The translations under genes were made by a program, and so were the position numbers. A DNA stretch of 64,000 nucleotides from Nemophila menziesii (Eukaryota > Streptophyta > Magnoliopsida > Boraginales > Hydrophyllaceae): NCBI GenBank assembly GCA_029959085.1, contig JARWIR010000017.1:20883507-20947506 (forward strand). The letters run 5' to 3'. Below, piece by piece: positions 56,977 through 64,000 of the stretch; position 1 is the stretch's first letter, and each line of letters begins with the position of its first letter. The notes under the pieces were generated by a model. The model was not told the DNA's origin. It did not search any database and saw only the letters and a list, made by a program, of their open reading frames with translations.

Positions 56977-58541
56977 TGATGTCTCCCTAATTGTTCTTAT
57001 TTTAGACCCTTAGGAGACATCATTTTTGGTGTTTATTTAATTAATTCGATAGACTTTTGAATGAAATATGCAATAATTCGGATTTCCCTTTTTATTTCTA
57101 GCATTTTTGAATTATTAAACTTTTGCGCGTAATATTGGTATTTTTAGTGTAAAGTTTACAGGTTTTTAGATGTTAGCTAGGAAAGGAATCCGAAGATAAA
57201 GTCAAAGATCAAAAGATAGAGTCAAGACTTGAAGAGAAATCCCGAAGATTTTATTTTAGAGCTAAAAATCCATTTTCCAGGCCCTTGATTGCTGTTTTCG
57301 AGGTACTTAAGAGCTGATTGAGCCGCTGACCTTTGAAGAGAAAACATTCCTTATCGAAGTACGGAACTTTAGCAACTGGAATGAGGTCAATCGGAGTTGT
57401 AACGCATCGGGAAAAGCAGTTTTAGTGAAGGCCTGTCATCAGTTACGGGATTTTGGGCTTAGAAAGTGGGCTTGGACATTTAATTAGGCTTTTATTTTCT
57501 GGTCCAAGCCCTAGTCCGAATTTTTAACTATAAAAGGAGGTCTGGACTCTTATTTTAAATACAATTCACTTTCCACAAGATTAAAAACACCAGAGAAGCT
57601 ACAGCAGGAAGAAAGGAGAAGCTACAAGAGCTGGAGTGGGTCTATAGCTCCGTTCGTAGTCATTCTTATTCCGAAAATTAGGTTTTTCTTTTATTTTAAT
57701 TTTGTAACGAATATGAATTCCATTTCTTTTTATTTTGTTTTTAATTTTAATATGAGCTAAATTTCCATTAGTGCTTGAGAACAAAACAATGGGTGAATCT
57801 TGATTTTATTATTATAACGAATGTTGAATTTGGGTTTTTATTGAATTAAATTAAATTAGGGCTTTTACTCTTTTCGACAATTTGTGAATGTTTACTGATT
57901 TTAGAGTCGCGAACTAAAATTAGGTGTTAGTATCTAAGCTATTCCATATATGTGGCGTATGGATCATCCTGACGGGGGGTTTAGGTACAGAAATAATTGT
58001 TCAATCTAGGATAAAAACTATTGATTCTGACGAACTTAGTTAATCCTAGGGCCAAAGTGGTAATAAATCTTAATCATCCAACGGTGGATCATATTTACCC
58101 TGACGGGACTAGTGACACTTTAGGATTGCCTTATAGTCCACCCTGACGGGGGTATAAGGAATTTAGAATCCCGACCATTGTAATTGACTGATTTAGCCCT
58201 TAAACAACATAAGTTAGAAAGTAAAATTAGGAGGATCCTTGCGTTCTCAAGTACTACATCTCATATTGCGTTTTCACTTATTTTACTTGCGTCTTAGCTT
58301 CTACTTGCATTTAATTATTTGTCTTTCATTTATTTAGAATTAATAAACAAAACCAAACAAACAATTTATTGTCTTTTATTTTCATAAGTGCATAAATCAC
58401 TACTTGCTAAACATTGTGATCAACCATCCGTCCTTGGAACGAATCTGTATTATCATACATACTACTTGGGACAACCGTACACTTGCGGTTGTGGTTCGAT
58501 TATCATTTACATTTATTTTTAGAACACACAAAGGACCACCA
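56977..58541 (+). repeat. 3' LTR of element D
   Basis: 1565 bp, same ends as the 5' LTR. Differences seen: TAT to TAG near 57180, CTAGG to CGAGG near 57300, CCAACC to CCGACC near 58173 and TTAGC to TTATC near 58502. TATA box at 57528-57537. Confidence 0.95.
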
Positions 58542-58542
58542 G

Positions 58543-58791
58543 TCACCTAGTTTTGGATATACTTAAGGCTGAATTGCTCACATCATGATTCATTAAATGA
58601 ACTGGTTCGCTAATTAAACCATCTATATTTACACTTGTGTTTAGCGCAATAACTTTATTTGCATTTGAAGCCTCCGATTTATTGGCTAACATATACTCAT
58701 CATTGGTCGTTAAATCACTTTCCATGGTAAAAAAAGGGTCAAGTATCTTTCTCTGAAAACAAAGGAATTTCTTTCCTTCTATATAAATCAT
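58543..58791 (-). pseudogene. Unrecognised minus-strand frame on the far side of element D
   Basis: 82-codon open frame with no domain I recognise, ending in TGA within the GTCAC duplication. Before D inserted it was adjacent to the RNase H-like frame at 45339-45695, so it may be part of the same gene or LINE fragment, or an intron. Weakly supported as coding. Confidence 0.3.
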
Positions 58792-59840
58792 GTAATATTT
58801 GCATCCAATCCAACTACATAGAGATTCTCACCAGCTTTAGACTTCAAATAATCCATAAGATAGATAACACACTGGAATATAGAAGTTGTTGAGCTAGTTA
58901 GACATAAAAAATTCAAAGGTGATGCAAACCAAACCGCTCTAGCTCAACTACATTGGAAAATAGTTTGTCCAATGTTTTTAACTGATTCCTTACAAAATAC
59001 ACAAGTTCGAGGTTTGAGTCATTTTCCTAATATCTGTTTTCATTTGCTGGATGGTCATTTTAACACAAAAAAAAATAGATTTATGTATTCCTATAATACA
59101 CAAAATCTAGGAATCAATCTAAAATATAGTTTTAACAAAATTAGTTTTTCTCTTTATAGTTAGTCGCATATGTCCTATTTTTACGTATATTTAACTATCT
59201 TAATACATTCTCTTTTTATCCAACCCCAATCTGTTATTTTGTGTGTTGCACTTGCTATCATAAACAAAACTCTGTTTTTTGCGATTTTGTAATACACAAA
59301 ATTCTTACAAAATCACATATTTCCTTTCAGTCCAACCTTTTTTGTTTGTGATTTCGTGTATCACGTGAACACATAAATCGACTGTTTTGTGTAATGATAT
59401 AATACACAAAAATAAAAAAACTAGTCTCAGACTTGTCCTTTCTAGTTGTGCAACAAAACTTGTTTACTTTTCTAATTTTCATAAACCCCAACCCTAACCT
59501 TAAAAAACCCTAAAACCCCTGAATACTAAACCCATAAACATAAAAATACTTATCTTAATAACACTAAACTCTAAATCCTAAAAATGAAAAATAACTAATA
59601 TGATAGAATTCTTTATTTTGTATATTCCAGTAATACACAAAACTTGTACACACAAAAATATTATTTTTTCTGATTTTTTTTAGAATTAATTATGATTTTT
59701 TTTCAATTTAACGGACGCGTCCGTGTGATGGAATTAGTTCGTGGTGATTGGTGGCGACATCGACGACAGAATTTGTCGGTGGTGTTGTAGGAGAATGTGG
59801 TGTTAGTCGGCAAAAAATAATGAAGATGGTAGTAGTCAGT
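58792..59840. other. AT-rich region with repeated AATACACAAAA words
   Basis: Several copies of ATACACAAAAT-like words and their complements between about 58990 and 59660. At 59711-59725 there is a GGACGCGTCC palindrome. 59670-59740 is related to 43575-43660 in inverted orientation. No gene seen. It meets element C gag at about 59841 without an LTR. Confidence 0.45.
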
Positions 59841-59848
59841 GGAAAATG

Positions 59849-61841
59849 ATGGATAAATTATGGGAACTAATTCAAACTTCCATTGAGCTCAATAATGAAA
59901 GATTCAAAAAGCAAGATGCAGAGGTATTAGGCAGGTGTCAACGACAAGATGGACTATTCTACCGATTGTCCACCAGATTCGGCAGAGAGCGGAAGAAGCT
60001 GGACCAATATCCTTTCGGCACTTACCGCGAAGGATGAACAGTCTTGCAGACCGTCTTGCGAAAAACGCTAGACACGGAGCCACAGTCAAAGAGGACCCTT
60101 TTTTGGGTCTGACAGGGATGTTTAATAGGTTGGGTATAGGATGAGTGACACTAATATATTATGTTTCTTATCTTTGACCAAAAAAGGCAAGATGCAGTAG
60201 TGGAGACCTTGGAGACGTATGTCATCCAAGTAACTAGTAACTCCTTGAAATTTCAACAAGATCTTCTACAGTTAAGTCCGAGGTATAACAGAGGATCAGG
60301 CTCAAAAAAGTACTTCCATCTCAGCCACATGAAAAAATAAGGTGGATCAAAATGAGGCAAGGATCGATGCTACTACATTCTTAGTGCAATTCGTGCACCA
60401 ACAATATCAAGCAATGGAGCTAACTCACTACGATCAATCAACAGTTACAACAAGAATTACATACGAAAATGGGTGATAGCAATGATGGGTTCAAGGATTC
60501 AACCATAAAAGAACCAACCAAGCTTAGTTTAGATGAGGTGATTGTTAGAATCAAGGTGAGAAGGAGGTTGAGAGATATTTCAAGCATACGGTTAGAGAAG
60601 ATAAAAAAGAAACTAAGGAAGAAGAGACAACTGCACAAAAGGTGCTAACAGAAGAAAGTAAGGTGGAACCACCACCTACACAACCATCATCACCAATCAA
60701 GTTGAATTTCATTGAGGTAAAATTGAAGATTGGGAAAGTGAGGATGAGGTTGAAGGTACAATTGGGAGCGATGCAGTAGAAATTCCAACAATTGAAGAAC
60801 CCACGAAGCTTAATTTAGACAAAGTGACAATAAGATATAGGGTTAAATAGGTTGGAGAAGAAGAGAACAAGGCGGAGATACCGCCTACACATCCGCTACT
60901 ATCACCACCTTATATACAAAGAATTACATATCCTAGTGGTGATACTGAATCTGAAACGTCAAGCCTGGAAAAAATCATTATTCATGTACTCGAAGTAATT
61001 GATAAAGAGCCTACAACACCAAAAGTCTTCTAAGAGATTCCTTCCGAGAAGAGTAAGAGTGTAGAGGTCGAGATCGAGACTGTGGACCTTACTAAAGAAA
61101 GCTTGACAACAATTCCAAAGAAGCTACCACAAAAGATGCAAGATTCGGGAGCCTTAAACCTCCAAATCAACACAAGTGGTAACTTCGAAGCTAAAGCGAT
61201 GTGTGACTTGAATTCAAGAAGGAATGTCATGCCCAAAAATATGTTCGAGAAGTTAGGCATGGGAGATTCCAAAAGAAAAGATATCAATTTGCCGCTCCTA
61301 GATAACTCTACGATAAAGCCATGGGGAGTCATTGAAGACGTGCTTGTCCAAGTAGTTACTTAAGCTATACCTACATATTTCGTTATTCTTGATAGCATTG
61401 CAGGTCAACACGTTCCATTGATACTTGAACGCCCATTCTTGGCGACAAATCACAACATAATTGATGTTTATAAGGGAACCGTGACTCACCGAATTGAAGA
61501 AGAATCTGAAACATTCCACTTTGTGGATAAAAATCATGAGGAATCACGTGAAGTCCCAACACACCGAGTTGTGACCAAGGAAGCTAAACAAAAGCCCACA
61601 ATAATCCCGTGAAGAAGAGAATCAAAAGTGAGATTCGGTTGGTGACGAGGTTGCATGGAAATACCCCAAGAGAGAAAATAGACCAAGGAAATTCAAGAAT
61701 TCATGGATTGGTCCGTTTGTAGCTACAAGAGTGGTTTCGGCAAAACAGATTGAAATACAAGCTAAGATGGGTCACAAACTTCGGATAGTAGATGTGCATA
61801 GCCTCACCTGCTGTTGGGGAGGCTATATACTCAAGATATAA
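59849..61841 (+). pseudogene. Gag end-protease-integrase tail, element C
   Basis: Gag end (59849-59921 and from 60198) reads LIQTSIELNNERFKKQDA, then VVETLETYVIQVTS after the LINE, parallel to element B. Multiple stops follow (for example near 60340 and 60848). The protease (about 61090-61610) keeps VMPKNMFEKLG and PWGVIEDVLVQV but the active-site loop reads CDLNSRRN and the later motif ILERPFLATN. The integrase tail in another frame (61640-61841) contains GDEVAWK, SWIGPFVATRV and HSLTCCWGGY. Clearly dead. Confidence 0.78.
59922..60186 (+). mobile_element. 5'-truncated LINE fragment in element C gag
   Basis: 265 bp flanked by 11-bp duplications GCAAGATGCAG (59911-59921 and 60187-60197). It ends in TTTGACC and a short A run. 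It encodes the end of an RNase H domain (ISFRHLPRRMNSLADRLAKNA). Joining the flanks restores the Gag frame as in element B. Confidence 0.88.
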
Positions 61842-62085
61842 TCAAGGTAACACGTCTAACTTTGAAATACGTTAAAGAAAAAGGTTTTCTGGGAGACATC
61901 CCACAGTATTTTATGTTTTCAAGTTTATGCTTTTTGTTTAGATTAGTGAGTTTCTGTGTTTTTAAGTGTATATTCCAATTAAGAGGAAGGTATGAGTGTT
62001 TTTGATGTGTAGGTATGCAAAGGTTCGAGTTTAGGGTAAAAACTGGAAAATTTTCGGAGTTAAAAGGGCTGGACAAAAGTATTTT

Positions 62086-62468
62086 GCGGTACACCACAGG
62101 TACCCGCGGTGCACCGCATTTATCGACGGTAAAAATTTACCAAAACTTCGAAATGGTATAACTTTGCGCTCGGGTATCGGAATTCACTTTTTCTTGAGTC
62201 TAAATCGCGTAATTTTTTGAGATCTATCCAATGGAGTAGAGAAAACTTAGTTTGGAAATAAAACAAAAAAAAATCGAAAAACAGCTTGTACCGGCGGTAC
62301 ACCGCGGGATCAGTCCAGTGCACCGCACCTAAAGAAAACCGTCACAACGGTATGGTAAATCAGGTTATTTGCCGAGGATTAGCGCTTGTTCCATCTCACC
62401 AAGACCGTGGCGACGGGGTCCAACAGAGTTTTCGTGTGGTACACCATAGGTTAGGTCCGGTGCACTGC
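62086..62468 (+). repeat. Paired palindrome array, element C
   Basis: Three pairs: GCGGTACACCAC 62086 / GCGGTGCACCGC 62106; GCGGTACACCGC 62294 / AGTGCACCGC about 62316; GTGGTACACCAT about 62436 / CCGGTGCACTGC about 62457. The core is GGTACACC or GGTGCACC, not TATA as in A. Spacing within pairs is about 8-11 bases. Confidence 0.8.
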
Positions 62469-62799
62469 ACGGCGCCGCCAGAAGAAGTAATAAAAGGTAT
62501 TAAAGAAGAGGTTAGTAGAATACCTACGAAATTCTTAAACCTTAAGCCTCTCTTTCTTCCCCAATCTTCCCAAACTCCATTAAAATTTTACATAACCTTT
62601 ACCTCACGTCAAAACACCACCAAATATCCATAAATTCATATCCAAATCCTTCCCAACCTTCCTATAAACAATAATTAAACACCCAAATCATTCTAAACTA
62701 CCTAGAATTCAAGAATCAAAATTCAAAATTTTCCACAAAATTTTTCAAAATTTTCTTAAACCTTTCTCAACAATGCAAGATTCCATCATACCCATATAA

Positions 62800-63059
62800 T
62801 GTCTATAGTTCTTGCGGTAGCCAACGTATAGTATTATCCTATATGAGAGATAGAGAAGAATCAAATTAAGCAAGGTATTGGGATAAAGCAAGAAGAAAAT
62901 TAAAGAAAGTGAGAAAAGAGATTTCTAGAGTTGTATGATTGATTGGGATAAATCACAAGAGGAGGTACTAAAATGCGAAATTGGTGATATAAGAAGGTTA
63001 CATACAAGGAAAACACTGCACCCTATTCCGAGTATTAATCACGCGAGGCAATAGCCTCG
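62800..63059 (+). pseudogene. ORF2 relic and stop hairpin, element C
   Basis: Only about 260 bases remain between the ORF2 leader and the stop hairpin CGAGGC-AATA-GCCTCG (63044-63059). Words such as AGAAATCTC-complement AGAGATTTCTAGAG and CACTGCACCCTATTCCG are shared with element A at 3800-3905. Confidence 0.6.
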
Positions 63060-64000
63060 AGAGAATGTTTTCTTTCGTCCCTACCACCCTTTCTGTACTT
63101 GCAATATTTGCTTGTTTTCAATTTCTATTTAGAGTCTTTTCCGAGTCGTGGGGACATGACTCATTTTTGAGTTGGGGGTGTGGGGATTCGTTGTCTCTCA
63201 TCTCCATTTTTATGTGTTTTTATTGTTTTTAGGAATAAATTAAATTTTTTGATAGAGGGGATTAGATGTAGAGTGTGTTTAATAGCTTGAAAGCATAAGC
63301 TTAGTAAGTTAGTGATATAAAGTAATATGTTTATGAGTTGTTTTATTTTGTATGCTTTGAGTATTTACAAGAAACACACATCGATAATAAAGAAAAGATT
63401 AGTGAGCAATGCGGTAGAAGTATGTTTGATCTTAGGGCACCTTGGGGGTGTGTAGGCCGTGAGATCCAAGCTAGTTGATACACCAATTTGATAAACGTTC
63501 TAAAGGTAATAGAATAACAAAATTACATAGTTTAGAAAGTGATTAAGACGGTTTTTTGATAAGCCCTTGTTGTCTTTTAGCTTGCTGTCAATTTATTATA
63601 TTTATATCCTTCTCAGTCCCTTCCACCCTATTTAAAGCCTTTTTATTTAGCCATGTTATAAGACATATCCCTTTAGATTTTAGGACTTTTCCATATGACC
63701 CACACTCGAATCGCAATGCATAGACAATTGTTTTAGCTTATGGGAATTATTATTGGGTTGAGATTTTTGAGCTTATGTATTTGTGCTCTATATGTTGATG
63801 ATGATTCAAAGGTTTATTATATTGTAACCCTTTGTCGGGGTAAAAGTAAATATAAGAGTTATGAAAAGAAAAATATGAAAAAAAATTAGCATGATATCTC
63901 ACATAAAAAAGAGAGTCATATCTATACAAAATAAAAAAAATTGGTATGAAAAGATTGAATATATTTGGACCGACAAAGTGAAATTTTTATGTAATCATCT
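63060..64000 (+). other. Conserved 3' noncoding region, element C
   Basis: Stem GAGTCGTG, loop GGGA, CATGACTC (63143-63162, one G-T pair) followed by TTTTTGAGTTGGGGGTGTGGGG, then blocks matching A and B up to the window end. The GAGCTTGAGTTTGGGG copy present in A, B and D is deleted here (near 63738). Confidence 0.7.

Larger units (their letters stand above)
45696..58541 (+). mobile_element. Element D: complete, young Athila-like Ty3/gypsy retrotransposon (12,846 bp)
   Basis: Two LTRs of exactly 1565 bp with about four substitutions by eye, and a perfect 5-bp target duplication GTCAC (45691-45695 and 58542-58546). It has a tRNA-Asp-type primer site, one intact gag-pol frame, an intact ORF2 and a polypurine tract. 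There is no chromodomain; with the primer type, the long 3' region and the extra ORF this fits the Athila/Tat branch. Four differences in 1565 sites is about 0.26 percent, so insertion was recent. All components for autonomous movement appear present. Confidence 0.95.
59841..64000 (+). mobile_element. Element C: non-autonomous Athila-like retrotransposon, partial
   Basis: Enters in the C-terminal part of gag, continues through protease, integrase tail, palindrome array, ORF2 relic and 3' noncoding region, and runs off the window before its 3' LTR. Same deletion structure as A and B. The 5' junction near 59841 has no LTR, so it is truncated or interrupted there. A LINE fragment (59922-60186) is inserted in gag. 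Confidence 0.82.

Noticed and set aside
1..64000. tRNA, rRNA or snRNA genes
   Set aside because: None recognised by eye; the only tRNA-related sequence is the primer binding site at 47267.

Overview
This is plant nuclear DNA, very probably from a eudicot. The evidence is a spliced GDSL esterase gene with canonical GT/AG introns and several nested plant transposon types: Ty3/gypsy (Athila/Tat-like), Ty1/copia, LINE, CACTA, hAT MITEs and foldback MITEs. The species is not identifiable from what I see. Only three reading frames look intact: the gag-pol and the downstream ORF2 of one young retrotransposon (element D), and the five-exon GDSL gene.

Layout. 1-15371 is a nest of two non-autonomous Athila-like elements. 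Element A (1-8546) appears to sit inside the gag of element B (8547-15371), and a solo LTR (5187-6716, TSD AGTAG) sits inside A. 15376-22330 holds a small CACTA MITE, a LINE RT relic, degenerate tandem repeats, exons resembling the second gene of a CACTA element, a truncated LTR, a foldback MITE and microsatellites. 23042-26481 is the GDSL gene on the minus strand; its large second intron holds a LINE ORF1 relic and a second foldback MITE. 27096-34822 is a decayed CACTA element with a TNP2-type transposase pseudogene and a second gene, cut on the right by a retrotransposon end with its LTR (34861-36347). That LTR in turn cuts a copia gag (36348-37007, minus). 37705-38785 is a 5'-truncated LINE with a 16-bp TSD. 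39001-41721 is a partial copy of the GDSL locus split by two hAT MITEs. 41747-45113 contains a 392-bp tandem triplication, a low-complexity block and an array of quasi-palindromic GGG...CCC motifs. 45696-58541 is element D: complete, 12,846 bp, TSD GTCAC, LTRs of 1565 bp with about four differences, inserted next to an RNase H-like fragment. 59841-64000 is element C, a third gag-pro-only relative, itself hit by a LINE.

How the parts relate. D encodes Gag, protease, RT, RNase H and integrase, plus a separate ORF2 in the position where some related elements carry an env-like gene. A, B and C keep Gag, protease and the last ~65 residues of integrase but lack RT, RNase H and the integrase core; B also keeps a broken ORF2, whereas A and C keep only a short ORF2 relic. 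They would depend on a D-like partner to move. All four share a 3' architecture that ordinary annotation does not explain: a paired array of dyad-symmetric motifs just after pol, a hairpin at the ORF2 stop, and repeated stem-loop plus polypurine modules leading to the 3' LTR. The cores of the palindromes and the stem sequences differ between families while the layout and the base pairing persist. I consider this the most interesting signal in the window.
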